Assembly (NCBI RefSeq): GCF_014205225.1
Contig: NZ_JACHNB010000001.1
Location: forward strand, 3,949,501-4,013,500
Length of the DNA: 64,000 nt
Direction: 5' to 3'
Source of the DNA: Actinoplanes octamycinicus
Lineage (GTDB): Bacteria > Actinomycetota > Actinomycetes > Mycobacteriales > Micromonosporaceae
Within the stretch, counting starts at the first letter, position 1; each line of letters opens with the position of its first letter. Positions 50,571 to 59,291 of this stretch are shown piece after piece. Under the pieces are notes generated by a model. The model was not told where the DNA came from and made no database searches. It saw only the letters and a program-made list of their open reading frames with translations. The translations under genes and the position numbers were made by a program.

Positions 50571-51923
50571 TCAGGACTTGGTCGCCGCCTTGAAGGCGGC
50601 GTGGTCGCGTTCGGTCTGGGTCGCGTAGGACTCGGCGAAGTCGGCCAGCGCCCGTTCGAACCGGTCACTGCGGCCCAGGTAGGCGGCGATCGCGATGCGG
50701 TCGCCGCTGCGGGCGTGCGCCCGCGCCAGGGTCCAGGCACAGACCTCGGCGTACGCCCGCAGCCCCTCCGGCACCATGCCCTCGGTGGTCATCGAGCCCT
50801 TCCAGTCGCGCAGCTGGCGGACGTAGAAGTCGCGGGTCTGGCCGTCGATGCCGGCGGCCTGCTGCCAGCCCAGGAAGATGTCGCTGGTGGCCTGCATCAG
50901 GCGCTGCCCGGCGACCACCCGGTGCCCCTCGCCCAGCGGGTCCGGGGTGTCCGGGCCGAGCACCGACCGGGTCGCCTCCTTGACCTGCAGCAGCAGCGGG
51001 TCACTGTCGTCCCGGCCGGTGAGCAGCACGATCCAGCAGCGGGTGCCGACGCTGCCCACGCCGACCACCTTGCGGGCCAGGTCGACGAACCGGTACGCGT
51101 CCAGCAGGTGCCGCCGGTCCTCGGCCAGGGTCTCCCGGTACTGCGCCAGCAGCCCGCGGATCTGCTCCTCCAGCTGGATCCGGTCCATCTCGGGGAGCAG
51201 GTCGGAGACCGGCACCAGCAGCGGCGGGTCGGCCACGATCCGCCGCCGGTCGCCGACCAGCTCGGTCAGCTTCCGGTACGCCTGCAGGCTGGTCCGGGAC
51301 CGGGCCTTGGCGCCGGCCTCGGCCGCCTTGCGGCGGCGTTCCTTGTCCAGCCGGGTGACCAGGTCGTCCAGGTCGGCGTGGGCGTACCAGACGTCCAGCT
51401 CGCCGAGCTTGGCGAAGGCGGCCATCGCGTCCCGGTAGCGCCGCGCGGTGGCCCGCAGGATCCAGGCCCGGTCCCGGCGGCCGAAGTCGTTCGCCCGGCC
51501 GGCCAGCGCGACGCTGGCCAGCAGCCGTTTCACGTCCCACTCGAACGGGCCGGGGAAGGTCTCGTCGAAGTCGTTCAGGTCGAAGACCAGCCGCCGCTCC
51601 GGCGAGGCGAACAGCCCGAAGTTGTAGAGGTGGGCGTCCCCGCAGAGCTGGACGGTCAGGCCGGAGTGCTCCTGCGCGGCGAGGTCGGTGGCCATCACGG
51701 TGGCCGCCCCGCGGTAGAACGCCAGCGGCGACGCCCGCATCCGCTTGTGGCGCAGGTCCAGCAGCTCGGGGAGCCGGGTCGCCTCCTGGGCGAAGAGCAG
51801 GTCCACCGGATCGGGGCGATCGGAGGCGGGCCGGAACGAGCCGTGCCGGTCGAGCGGGACCCGTTCCCGGGCCGCCCGACCGGCGGCGGCGCGTGCCGAT
51901 GGACCGGCGAGGTCGGTGCTCAT
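50571..51923 (-). CDS. DUF2252-family protein
   Basis: Protein of 450 residues, DUF2252 family, with a kinase/phosphotransferase-like pattern: FYRGAATVMATDLA, VQLCGDAHLYNFGLFASPER and LVFDLNDFDETFPGPFEWDV, where GDxHxxNFG and DxNDFD resemble the catalytic and metal loops of aminoglycoside-kinase-like folds. Biological substrate unknown. The ATG overlaps the stop of the DUF1269 gene upstream (ATGA). It is the last gene of reverse-strand unit C. Confidence 0.85.
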   Translation of the reverse strand: MSTDLAGPSARAAAGRAARERVPLDRHGSFRPASDRPDPVDLLFAQEATRLPELLDLRHKRMRASPLAFYRGAATVMATDLAAQEHSGLTVQLCGDAHLYNFGLFASPERRLVFDLNDFDETFPGPFEWDVKRLLASVALAGRANDFGRRDRAWILRATARRYRDAMAAFAKLGELDVWYAHADLDDLVTRLDKERRRKAAEAGAKARSRTSLQAYRKLTELVGDRRRIVADPPLLVPVSDLLPEMDRIQLEEQIRGLLAQYRETLAEDRRHLLDAYRFVDLARKVVGVGSVGTRCWIVLLTGRDDSDPLLLQVKEATRSVLGPDTPDPLGEGHRVVAGQRLMQATSDIFLGWQQAAGIDGQTRDFYVRQLRDWKGSMTTEGMVPEGLRAYAEVCAWTLARAHARSGDRIAIAAYLGRSDRFERALADFAESYATQTERDHAAFKAATKS

Positions 51924-52414
51924 GGCCTGTGGTCACCGAAGGTCTCGAGCAGCTCGTCGCGCTCCTCGTCGGTCAGGTTGGTGGCGATCAGCTGGTTGCC
52001 CATCCCGTGGAACCGCTCACCCAGCCGGTCCAGGTTGCCCTCGTCGGTGACCAGGAACAGCGCCGAGGTGCCCTCGGTGACCTCGAGCCGGATCTTCTCC
52101 AGCGTCTCCTTGCTGATCCCGGTGCCCTCGGTGGCCTTGGCCAGCGCGCCCACCCCGGCGCCGACCACGCCGCCGATCACCGGGATGAAGAACAGGCTGC
52201 CCAGCACCACGCCCCAGAAGGCGCCCCAGCCGGTGCCCCGCCAGGTCCGGTCGTGGGCGTGGTGGGTGTCCGGCTTGGCGGCCCCCTGGGGCCAGGTCAC
52301 GATCGCGTGGTCGACGATCTTCACCAGATCGTCCGCGGCCGCGTACTTGATGGCGTCGAACGCGTGCTCGGCGCCCTTCGGATCGTCGTACTTCCATACC
52401 GTGAAGGTCGTCAT
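51920..52414 (-). CDS. DUF1269-family membrane protein
   Basis: Protein of 164 residues. A ferredoxin-like N-terminus (TFTVWKYDDPKGAEHAFDAI; DDLVKIVDHAIVTWP) is followed by a Gly-rich double membrane-inserting hairpin (WGAFWGVVLGSLFFIPVIGG; VVGAGVGALAKATEG) and a second alpha/beta unit ([20 protein letters not shown]). The first base pair of the family is shared with the paralogue at 54436-54930 in the same regulon. ATG at 52412-52414 is chosen; the upstream extension is not supported. It sits four bases after the AI-2E-type gene. Confidence 0.85.
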   Translation of the reverse strand: MTTFTVWKYDDPKGAEHAFDAIKYAAADDLVKIVDHAIVTWPQGAAKPDTHHAHDRTWRGTGWGAFWGVVLGSLFFIPVIGGVVGAGVGALAKATEGTGISKETLEKIRLEVTEGTSALFLVTDEGNLDRLGERFHGMGNQLIATNLTDEERDELLETFGDHRP

Positions 52415-52418
52415 GCCG

Positions 52419-53540
52419 TCATGGTTGCGGTGCCGGCGTGGCCGCAGCCTCATCCTGCGCGGGGGAATCGGAGAGCAGGACGTTCATCCACCGCGTGCTC
52501 GGGTCGATGTCCACCAGCAGACCCTTGGCCAGCAGGGTCAGCGGGATGGCCAGCAGCGCGCCCAGGCCGCCCAGCACCCAGGCCCAGAAGATCAGCGCCA
52601 GGAACGAGATGGTGGTCGACAGGCCGACTGCGTCGCCCACCACCTTCGGCTGGATCACCGACTGGATGATGAAGTTGACCAGGCAGTACAGCACGATCAC
52701 GGTGATCATCAGCTCCGGCCCGCCCTGCAGCAGGCCGAGCAGGGCCGGCGGGATCACGCCGATCACGAAGCCGATGTTCGGGATGTAGTTGGTGATGAAC
52801 GACAGCAGCCCCCAGAGCAGCGGCAGCGGCACGTCCAGCGCCCACAGCAGCAGCGTGTCGAAGACCGCCACGATCAGCCCGAAGACCGTGCAGACCACCA
52901 GGTAGCGGCGGGTGCCGCCGGCGAACGAGCGGAGCGCGGCGACCACCTGCGGCCGTTCGCCGACCACGGCGCGCAGCCGGGCCGGGAACTCCACCGCGTC
53001 CAGGCACATGAACAGCAGCACGGCGACCAGGAACACGGTGTCCGACAGCACCGAGGCCAGCCCGCCGAACAGCCAGCCGATGGCGTGCAGCACCGAGTCC
53101 GGGTTGGCGCCCTTGACCGCGGTCTCCACCTGCTGGGTGCTCACGCCCAGCGAGCTGAGGCCGTTGACGATGTCCGTCCGCAGGTCGCTGAACTGGTCGG
53201 CGTACGTCGGCATCAGGTCGATCAGCTTGGTGATCGAGATCGCCAGGGCGCCGCCCAGCGCGGCCAGGATCGCGTAGATGACCAGGACCGTGACCAGCGC
53301 GGCCAGCCAGCCCGGCACCCGCCGGCTGCGCAGCCACCCGGTCAGCGGGCTGACCGTGACCACCAGCATCAGTCCCAGGAAGACCGGGCCGATCAGGTCG
53401 GCCACCCAGCGCAGCCCGGCCACCACGACCACCAGGCAGGCGCAGCCGAGCAGCACCAGCGCCCCGCGCGGCAGCATCGCCGGCGGTGGTGGCGCCGTGC
53501 CGTTGCGGCGGTGTCCCGGCCGCACCACCGGGCGGCTCAT
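52419..53540 (-). CDS. AI-2E-family (PerM-like) transporter
   Basis: Membrane protein of 373 residues in the AI-2E/PerM exporter family. About eight helices can be seen, starting ALVLLGCACLVVVVAGLRWV; VTVSPLTGWLRSRRVPGWLA, TNYIPNIGFVIGVIPPALLG, IIQSVIQPKVVGDAVGLSTT and WVLGGLGALLAIPLTLLAKG are the conserved signatures (the last two are the family PxxxG and AIPL motifs). Substrate unknown; quorum-signal transport should not be assumed in an actinomycete. Its start lies just after a strong hairpin that may occlude the ribosome site. Confidence 0.87.
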   Translation of the reverse strand: MSRPVVRPGHRRNGTAPPPPAMLPRGALVLLGCACLVVVVAGLRWVADLIGPVFLGLMLVVTVSPLTGWLRSRRVPGWLAALVTVLVIYAILAALGGALAISITKLIDLMPTYADQFSDLRTDIVNGLSSLGVSTQQVETAVKGANPDSVLHAIGWLFGGLASVLSDTVFLVAVLLFMCLDAVEFPARLRAVVGERPQVVAALRSFAGGTRRYLVVCTVFGLIVAVFDTLLLWALDVPLPLLWGLLSFITNYIPNIGFVIGVIPPALLGLLQGGPELMITVIVLYCLVNFIIQSVIQPKVVGDAVGLSTTISFLALIFWAWVLGGLGALLAIPLTLLAKGLLVDIDPSTRWMNVLLSDSPAQDEAAATPAPQP

Positions 53541-53546
53541 GACCCG

Positions 53547-53586
53547 GCCCGGCCGGGGCCGCCTCCTCGTGCGGCCCCGGCCGGGC
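53547..53586. terminator. Intercistronic hairpin ahead of the AI-2E gene
   Basis: GCCCGGCCGGGGCCGC pairs perfectly with GCGGCCCCGGCCGGGC across an 8-base loop. On the reverse strand it lies between the DUF7144 stop and the AI-2E start, ending six bases before that ATG. It may attenuate transcription, or hide the ribosome site; no T tract. Confidence 0.6.
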
Positions 53587-53591
53587 GGGCG

Positions 53592-54014
53592 TCAGGCGCG
53601 CAGCTCACGGCCGTGCGCCACGATCGCATAGATGCAGATGATGTTCATGGCGACGACGATGCCGCACCAGAACGGGTAGGCCGGCAGGTAGAGCAGGTTG
53701 GCGAAGGTGCTCACCATGGCGAGCAGCACGGCCGCCCAGCGGGCCACCGTGACGCCGCGCAGCACCCCGATCCCGACCAGCACGGTCAGCGCCCCGAGGA
53801 TCAGGTGGGTCCAGCCCCAGGCGGTGAAGTTGATCGGGATGGCCAGCTGGTCGGCGGTGGCCTGCCTGATGTCGTCGCGGTAGAGCGTGACCAGGCCGTC
53901 GATCACCTGGAACGCGCCGAGCAGGATCAGCAGCACACCGGCGAACAGGACCATGCCCACCCAGGGCGACGGGGTCCGCGCGGTCCCGGTGAAGCCGGGG
54001 GTCGATGAGGTCAT
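53592..54014 (-). CDS. DUF7144-family four-helix membrane protein
   Basis: Membrane protein of 140 residues with four helices: [60 protein letters not shown] and [35 protein letters not shown] and FTAWGWTHL mark the DUF7144 family, of which a second member is at 63427-63873. The ATG overlaps the stop of the small upstream gene (ATGA). Function unknown; it belongs to the divergent, operator-controlled unit C. Confidence 0.82.
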   Translation of the reverse strand: MTSSTPGFTGTARTPSPWVGMVLFAGVLLILLGAFQVIDGLVTLYRDDIRQATADQLAIPINFTAWGWTHLILGALTVLVGIGVLRGVTVARWAAVLLAMVSTFANLLYLPAYPFWCGIVVAMNIICIYAIVAHGRELRA

Positions 54015-54217
54015 CGTGTCTCTCCCAAAGAGGTCAGGCAGACCACCTGCACGCCGGACTTGTCCAGGGTGGTGAGCAGGCGTTCCAGGTCGTCGTCGGA
54101 GAGCCGGCCGCGGATCGTGCTCTGCCGGGGAATGGGACGGATCCGCAGATCACCGAGGGTCCTGCGGAGCAACGGGCCGAGGAAGCCGCGTACCCGGATC
54201 TCGTAACGCTCCTGCAT
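54011..54217 (-). CDS. Small soluble protein, first gene of unit C
   Basis: Protein of 68 residues, unrecognised: [40 protein letters not shown] then [19 protein letters not shown]. The pattern RGxLSDDDLxxLLxxLxxxGxxL occurs in small actinobacterial proteins that accompany stress genes. GAGGGGAGCAGG precedes the ATG. Its stop overlaps the DUF7144 start. Two copies (one imperfect) of the shared dyad operator lie between it and the divergent DUF1269 gene. Confidence 0.72.
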   Translation of the reverse strand: MQERYEIRVRGFLGPLLRRTLGDLRIRPIPRQSTIRGRLSDDDLERLLTTLDKSGVQVVCLTSLGETR

Positions 54218-54282
54218 GACCTGCTCCCCTCGTACGGAAAAGTTGGTCTCCTGACCCTCGCGGTCCGGGCCTGCCCGCTGCA

Positions 54283-54299
54283 TCGCCCACCGGGGATGA
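54283..54299. promoter_or_regulatory. Dyad operator, site C1 (imperfect)
   Basis: TCGCCCACCGGGGATGA: one base off the TCAYCC-N5-GGRTGA pattern (TCGCCC). It lies 66 bases before the first reverse-strand gene of unit C. Confidence 0.5.
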
Positions 54300-54333
54300 A
54301 CGAACCCGGCGGCGGGCAGCGAATCGGGAGAAG

Positions 54334-54350
54334 TCATCCGTCCGGAATGA
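54334..54350. promoter_or_regulatory. Dyad operator, site C2
   Basis: TCATCCGTCCGGAATGA: left half exact, right half GAATGA (one base off GGRTGA). Its first nine bases are identical to site B1. It lies 51 bases from C1 and 86 bases before the DUF1269 start. Confidence 0.55.
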
Positions 54351-54435
54351 GGATGGGCGCGGCGCGCCGTGGCTGACTTGGCAGCACGCCGCCGGGCCGC
54401 GCCGCGGTGGCGACACGATGCGGAAGGAGCACGAC

Positions 54436-54930
54436 ATGTCAACACTGGTCGCCATCGGCTACCCCGACGAGACCACCGCGACAGCGGCGTCGCTGGAGGC
54501 CGACCGGCTCGCCAAGGATCTGATCATCCAGCCGGACGCGATCGCCGTGATCATCCGGGACCGTGAGGGCAAGTACCACGTCACCACCAACCACCACGCG
54601 GTGGGCGGCGGAGCCACCTGGGGCATGTTCTGGGGCCTGCTGTTCGGCATGCTCTTCTTCGTCCCGGTGCTCGGCATGGCGGTCGGCGCGGGCCTGGGCG
54701 CGCTCACCGGCAAACTCGCCAAGAACGCGATCAACAAGGAGTTCCAGGAGCGCATCCGCGAGGAGCTGCAGCCCGGCACCTCGGCGCTCTTCCTGGTGGT
54801 CGAGGCGGTCACGCCGGACAAGGCGGTCGAGGCGCTGAGCAAGTTCGGCGGCACCGTGCTCAAGTCCTCGCTGCCGAAGGAGACCGAGGAAGAGCTGCAG
54901 GACGCGCTGCACGGCGGCGCCGGCCAGTAA
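54436..54930 (+). CDS. DUF1269-family membrane protein
   Basis: Protein of 164 residues, paralogue of the one at 51920-52414. [20 protein letters not shown] and [20 protein letters not shown] form the first alpha/beta unit; [20 protein letters not shown] and [20 protein letters not shown] the Gly-rich membrane hairpin; [20 protein letters not shown] the second. AAGGAG precedes the ATG at 54436. It is the first gene of the forward part of unit C, followed after 11 bases by the SulP gene. Confidence 0.87.
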   Translation: MSTLVAIGYPDETTATAASLEADRLAKDLIIQPDAIAVIIRDREGKYHVTTNHHAVGGGATWGMFWGLLFGMLFFVPVLGMAVGAGLGALTGKLAKNAINKEFQERIREELQPGTSALFLVVEAVTPDKAVEALSKFGGTVLKSSLPKETEEELQDALHGGAGQ

Positions 54931-54941
54931 GGTCCTCGATC

Positions 54942-56609
54942 ATGGAGAGTGGACGCCGCCCGGCTTGGCTGGGCGGCGTTTTCCAGGTGAGCCGCAAGCA
55001 CGCCGGCCGGGACGTGATCGCCGGCCTGGTGCTGACCACGCTGCTGGTGCCGCAGGGCATGGCCTACGCCGAGCTGGCCGGGCTGCCGGCGATCACCGGC
55101 CTCTACACGAGCATCCTGTGCCTGGTGGCCTACGCGCTGATCGGCCCGTCCAAGGTGCTGGTGCTCGGGCCGGACTCGTCGCTCGGGCCGATGATCGCCG
55201 CGGTGATCGTGCCGATCGTCGCGTCCGGCGGCGACGCGGTGGCGCTGGCCTCGATGCTGGCGCTGATGGTCGGCGTGATGATGACCGTGGCCGCGGTGGC
55301 CAAGCTGGGCTTCGTCGCCGACCTGCTGTCCCATCCCACCCAGCTGGGCTACATGAACGGGCTGGCGCTCACCATCCTGATCGGTCAGCTGCCGAAACTC
55401 TTCGGGTTCTCGGTGGACGCCGACGGGCTGTTCGCCGAGGCGGGCGGCTTCCTCCGCGGGGTGGCGAACGGCGAGACGGTGCCCGCGGCCCTGGCCCTCG
55501 GCGCCGGCGGCCTGGCGGTGATCCTGCTGCTGCGCCGGTACGCCCCCAAGGTGCCGGGCATCCTGCTGGTGGTGGTGGCCGCGATCGTCGTGGTGACGCT
55601 GTTCGACCCGCCGGTCGACGTGGTCGGCGCGCTGCCGCAGGGCTTCCCGCCGTTCACGCTGCCGCACGCGAGCTGGTCCGACCTGGGTCTGCTGGCGGCC
55701 GGCGCGCTCGGCATCACGCTGGTCTCGGTGACCGACACCATCTCCACCTCGTCCGCCTTCGCCGCCCGGACCAACCAGGAGGTGCAGGGCAACCGGGAGA
55801 TGCTCGGGATCGGCGCGGCCAACCTGAGCGCCGCGTTCTTCCAGGGCTTCCCGGTCAGCACCAGCGGCTCGCGGACCGCGGTGGCCTTCCAGGCCGGCGC
55901 CCGCAGCCAGCTCACCGGGCTGGTCGGCGCGGCGGCGATCACCCTGCTGCTGGTGTTCGCGCCGGACCTGCTGAAGAACCTGCCGCAGCCGATCCTGGGC
56001 GCGGTGGTGATCGCGGCCTCGCTGTCGCTGGCCGACCTGCCCGGGATGCGCCGGTTGTGGCGCCAGCGCCGGGTCGAGTTCTCGCTGGCCGCGGCGGCCT
56101 TCCTGGGCGTCGCGCTGCTCGGCGTGCTGCCCGGCATCGCGGTCGCGGTCGGGCTGTCGGTGCTCAACGTGTTCCGCCGGCTCTGGTGGCCGTACCGGAC
56201 CGTGCTCGGCCGGCCGGCCGGGGTGAACGGCTACCACGACGTGCGGTCCTTCCCGGACGCCGTGCTGGAGCCCGGGATGGTGCTCTTCCGGTTCGACGCG
56301 CCGCTGATCTTCGCGAACGCCCGGACGTTCCGCGAGGAGGTGCGCGCCCTGGCCCGGGCCGAGCAGAAACCGCGGTACATCGTGGTGGCCGCCGAACCGA
56401 TCACCGATGTGGACACCACCGCCGCGGACATGCTCGAGGATCTCGACGAGGAGCTGAACCAGGCCGGGATCTCGCTGGTCTTCGCCGAGATGAAGGACCC
56501 GGTGCGGGAGAAGATCGACCGCTACAAGCTGACCCGGACGATCGACCCGGCGCACTTCTTCCCGACCGTCGAGGACGCGGTTTCAGCCCTCCGGGAGGAT
56601 GCCCGCTGA
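54942..56609 (+). CDS. SulP-family anion transporter with STAS domain
   Basis: Secondary anion transporter of 555 residues (SLC26/SulP). The transmembrane part (about 1-400) has the family opening GVFQVSRKHAGRDVIAGLVL and LVPQGMAYAELAGLPAITGL, plus FFQGFPVSTSGSRTAVAFQA. The cytoplasmic STAS domain (about 425-550; GMVLFRFDAPLIFANARTFR, ITDVDTTAADMLEDL) regulates it. Sulfate, bicarbonate or another anion is possible. It follows the DUF1269 gene closely, consistent with one operator-controlled transcript. The GH63-like gene starts 24 bases after its stop and may belong to the same transcript. Confidence 0.9.
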   Translation: MESGRRPAWLGGVFQVSRKHAGRDVIAGLVLTTLLVPQGMAYAELAGLPAITGLYTSILCLVAYALIGPSKVLVLGPDSSLGPMIAAVIVPIVASGGDAVALASMLALMVGVMMTVAAVAKLGFVADLLSHPTQLGYMNGLALTILIGQLPKLFGFSVDADGLFAEAGGFLRGVANGETVPAALALGAGGLAVILLLRRYAPKVPGILLVVVAAIVVVTLFDPPVDVVGALPQGFPPFTLPHASWSDLGLLAAGALGITLVSVTDTISTSSAFAARTNQEVQGNREMLGIGAANLSAAFFQGFPVSTSGSRTAVAFQAGARSQLTGLVGAAAITLLLVFAPDLLKNLPQPILGAVVIAASLSLADLPGMRRLWRQRRVEFSLAAAAFLGVALLGVLPGIAVAVGLSVLNVFRRLWWPYRTVLGRPAGVNGYHDVRSFPDAVLEPGMVLFRFDAPLIFANARTFREEVRALARAEQKPRYIVVAAEPITDVDTTAADMLEDLDEELNQAGISLVFAEMKDPVREKIDRYKLTRTIDPAHFFPTVEDAVSALREDAR

Positions 56610-56633
56610 GCTTCCACTGCTCAGTTTGGCGGT

Positions 56634-59291
56634 ATGAGCGCAAGCGAGAACGCCGAGCAGCGGCGCCTTCGGGACGCCGACACCGCCGCCGTGGACTGGC
56701 GGCACTGGGGGCCGTACCTCAGCGAGCGGCAGTGGGGCACGGTCCGCGAGGACTACAGCGAGGGTGGCGACGCCTGGAGCTACCTGAGCCACGACCAGGC
56801 GCGATCCCGGGCCTACAAGTGGGGCGAGGACGGGATCGGCGGGTTCAGCGACGACCGGCAGAACCTGTGCCTGGCGGTGGCGCTGTGGAACGGCCGGGAC
56901 CCGATCCTCAAGGAACGGTTCTTCGGCCTGACCAACTCCGAGGGCAACCACGGCGAGGACCTCAAGGAGTACTACTTCTACGTCGACGGGACGCCGACCC
57001 ACTCGTACATGAAGATGATCTACAAGTACCCGCACCGCGAGTTCCCCTACACCGACCTGGTCGCCACCAACCGGCAGCGGGGGCTGAACGAGTTCGAGTA
57101 CGAGCTGGTGGACACCGGGATCTTCGCCGAGGAGCGGTACTTCGACGTGGAGATCGAGTACGCCAAGACCGGCCCGGAGGAGATCCTCACCCGGATCACC
57201 GTGCACAACCGCGGCCCGGAGCCGGCCGAGCTGCACGTGCTGCCGACCGTCTGGTTCCGCGCCACCGAGGACCAGGGACGGCTGGTCGCCGGTGAGGACG
57301 CGACGGTGCAGGCCGACCACGATCAGCTCGGCACGCGCTGGTGGAGCTGCCTGGGCCAGCACTCGCTGCTGTTCACCGAGAACGCGGACGGGCGCAAGGA
57401 CGCGTTCCACCGCTACCTGATCCACGGCGAGAAGGAGGCGCTGAACGCCGAGCCGGCCGGGTCCAAGGCCGCGGCGGTGGTGTCCGGCACGGTGGCGGCG
57501 GGCGGGACCATGGTCGTCCGCGCGATGCTCAGCGACCGGCCGCAGACCGTGACCGAAGCGGAGTTCGACGCGGTCGTCGAGGCGCGCCGGGCGGAGGCGG
57601 ACGAGTTCTACGGCGGGCTGTTCGCGCCCGCGCTGGGCGAGCCGGAACGCCACGTGGCCCGGCAGGCGCTGGCCGGGATGCTGTGGAGCAAGCAGTACTT
57701 CGGCTACGACGTGGAACGCTGGCTCAAGGAGCACGGCAAGGACCCGCTCGGCGCGCCGGACATCCGCAACGGCGAGTGGTTCCACCTGGACGCGCACGAC
57801 GTCATCTCGATGCCGGACACCTGGGAGTACCCCTGGTTCGCCGCCTGGGACCTGGCCTTCCACACGGTCGCCTTCGCCGCGATCGACCTGGGCTTCGCGA
57901 AGAGTCAGCTGGAACTGCTGCTCAGCCGCCGCTACCTGCACCCGAACGGGCAGATCCCGGCGTACGAGTGGAACTTCAGCGACGTCAACCCGCCGGTCCA
58001 CGCCTGGGCCACCTACCTGGTCTACGAGCTGGAGAAGGCGCGCACCGGCACCGGCGACCGGGCCTGGCTGGAGCGGCAGTTCCACAAGCTCTCGAAGAAC
58101 TTCACCTGGTGGGTGAACCGCAAGGACATCGACGGGCGCAACGTCTTCCAGGGTGGGTTCCTCGGCCTGGACAACATCGGCGTCTTCGACCGCAGCGCCC
58201 CGCTGCCCACCGGCGGCCACCTGGACCAGGCCGACGGGACCGCGTGGATGGCGCTGTACTGCCAGAACCTGATCCAGATCGCCCTGGAGCTGGGGGCCGA
58301 CGACCCGGTCTACGTGGAGGAGGCGCAGACCTACTTCGAGCACTTCGCCTGGATCGCGGCGGCGGTGAACAACACCGGCGGCGGCGTCTCGATGTGGGAC
58401 GAGCAGGACGGCTTCTTCTACGACCTGCTGCGCACCCCGGACGGGTCGGCGCAGCCGCTCCGGGTCCGGTCCATGGTCGGCCTGTTGCCGCTGGCCGCCG
58501 CCACCGTCTACGACCACGGCGTGGTGGAACGCCATCCCACGGTCATCGACGAGATGCGCCATTTCCTCGAGCGGAACCCGGGCGTCATGGCGACGCTCGC
58601 CAGCGGCCGGCGCGGGCAGCGGCTGCTGTCGCTGTTCGACGAGGGGAAACTGCGCCGGATCCTGGCCCGGATGCTGGACGAGAACGAGTTCCTCAGCCCG
58701 TACGGCATCCGCGCGCTGTCCCGCTACCACGCCGAGCACCCGTTCGAGTTCGACGCCGGCGGCCAGGTCTTCCGGGTCACCTACCAGCCCGCCGAGTCGG
58801 ACACCGGGATGTTCGGCGGCAACTCCAACTGGCGCGGCCCGATCTGGTTCCCGATGAACGCCCTGATCATCCGGGCGCTGCTCAACCTGTACGGCAGCTA
58901 CGGCGACGAGTTCACCGTCGAGTGCCCGACCGGCTCCGGCCGGCAGATGACGCTCTTCGAGGTGGCCCGGGAGATCTCCGACCGGCTCACCCGGATCTTC
59001 CTGCCCGACGCCGACGGGCACCGGCCTTGCTACGGTGGCCAGGGGACGTTCGCCGGCGAGCACTGGCGTGACCTGATGTTCTTCTCCGAGTACTTCCACG
59101 GCGACAACGGAGCGGGCATCGGCGCCGCGCACCAGACCGGCTGGACCGGCCTGGTGGCGGTCTTCCCGAACCTGTTCGCCGGCCTGACCGGCCAGCACCT
59201 GCTCGAGCGCGGGATGACCGGTATCTTCCAGAAAATGGAACAGAGGATGAGCGGCGTCACCCAGACAGCGGAACAGAGGGAGGACCGATGA
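56634..59291 (+). CDS. GH63-like glycoside hydrolase
   Basis: Large cytoplasmic hydrolase of 885 residues related to the GH63/mannosyl-oligosaccharide-glucosidase group. The N-terminal beta domain (about 20-330) opens with WGPYLSERQWGTVREDYSEG; the (alpha/alpha)6 barrel follows, with PWFAAWDLAFHTVAFAAIDL giving the catalytic Asp region and FGGNSNWRGPIWFPMNALII the catalytic base region. Bacterial members act on glucosylglycerate, mannosylglycerate or related small glycosides rather than N-glycans. No signal peptide. Its stop overlaps the next hydrolase gene (ATGA), so the two probably form one catabolic unit. Confidence 0.85.
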   Translation: MSASENAEQRRLRDADTAAVDWRHWGPYLSERQWGTVREDYSEGGDAWSYLSHDQARSRAYKWGEDGIGGFSDDRQNLCLAVALWNGRDPILKERFFGLTNSEGNHGEDLKEYYFYVDGTPTHSYMKMIYKYPHREFPYTDLVATNRQRGLNEFEYELVDTGIFAEERYFDVEIEYAKTGPEEILTRITVHNRGPEPAELHVLPTVWFRATEDQGRLVAGEDATVQADHDQLGTRWWSCLGQHSLLFTENADGRKDAFHRYLIHGEKEALNAEPAGSKAAAVVSGTVAAGGTMVVRAMLSDRPQTVTEAEFDAVVEARRAEADEFYGGLFAPALGEPERHVARQALAGMLWSKQYFGYDVERWLKEHGKDPLGAPDIRNGEWFHLDAHDVISMPDTWEYPWFAAWDLAFHTVAFAAIDLGFAKSQLELLLSRRYLHPNGQIPAYEWNFSDVNPPVHAWATYLVYELEKARTGTGDRAWLERQFHKLSKNFTWWVNRKDIDGRNVFQGGFLGLDNIGVFDRSAPLPTGGHLDQADGTAWMALYCQNLIQIALELGADDPVYVEEAQTYFEHFAWIAAAVNNTGGGVSMWDEQDGFFYDLLRTPDGSAQPLRVRSMVGLLPLAAATVYDHGVVERHPTVIDEMRHFLERNPGVMATLASGRRGQRLLSLFDEGKLRRILARMLDENEFLSPYGIRALSRYHAEHPFEFDAGGQVFRVTYQPAESDTGMFGGNSNWRGPIWFPMNALIIRALLNLYGSYGDEFTVECPTGSGRQMTLFEVAREISDRLTRIFLPDADGHRPCYGGQGTFAGEHWRDLMFFSEYFHGDNGAGIGAAHQTGWTGLVAVFPNLFAGLTGQHLLERGMTGIFQKMEQRMSGVTQTAEQREDR

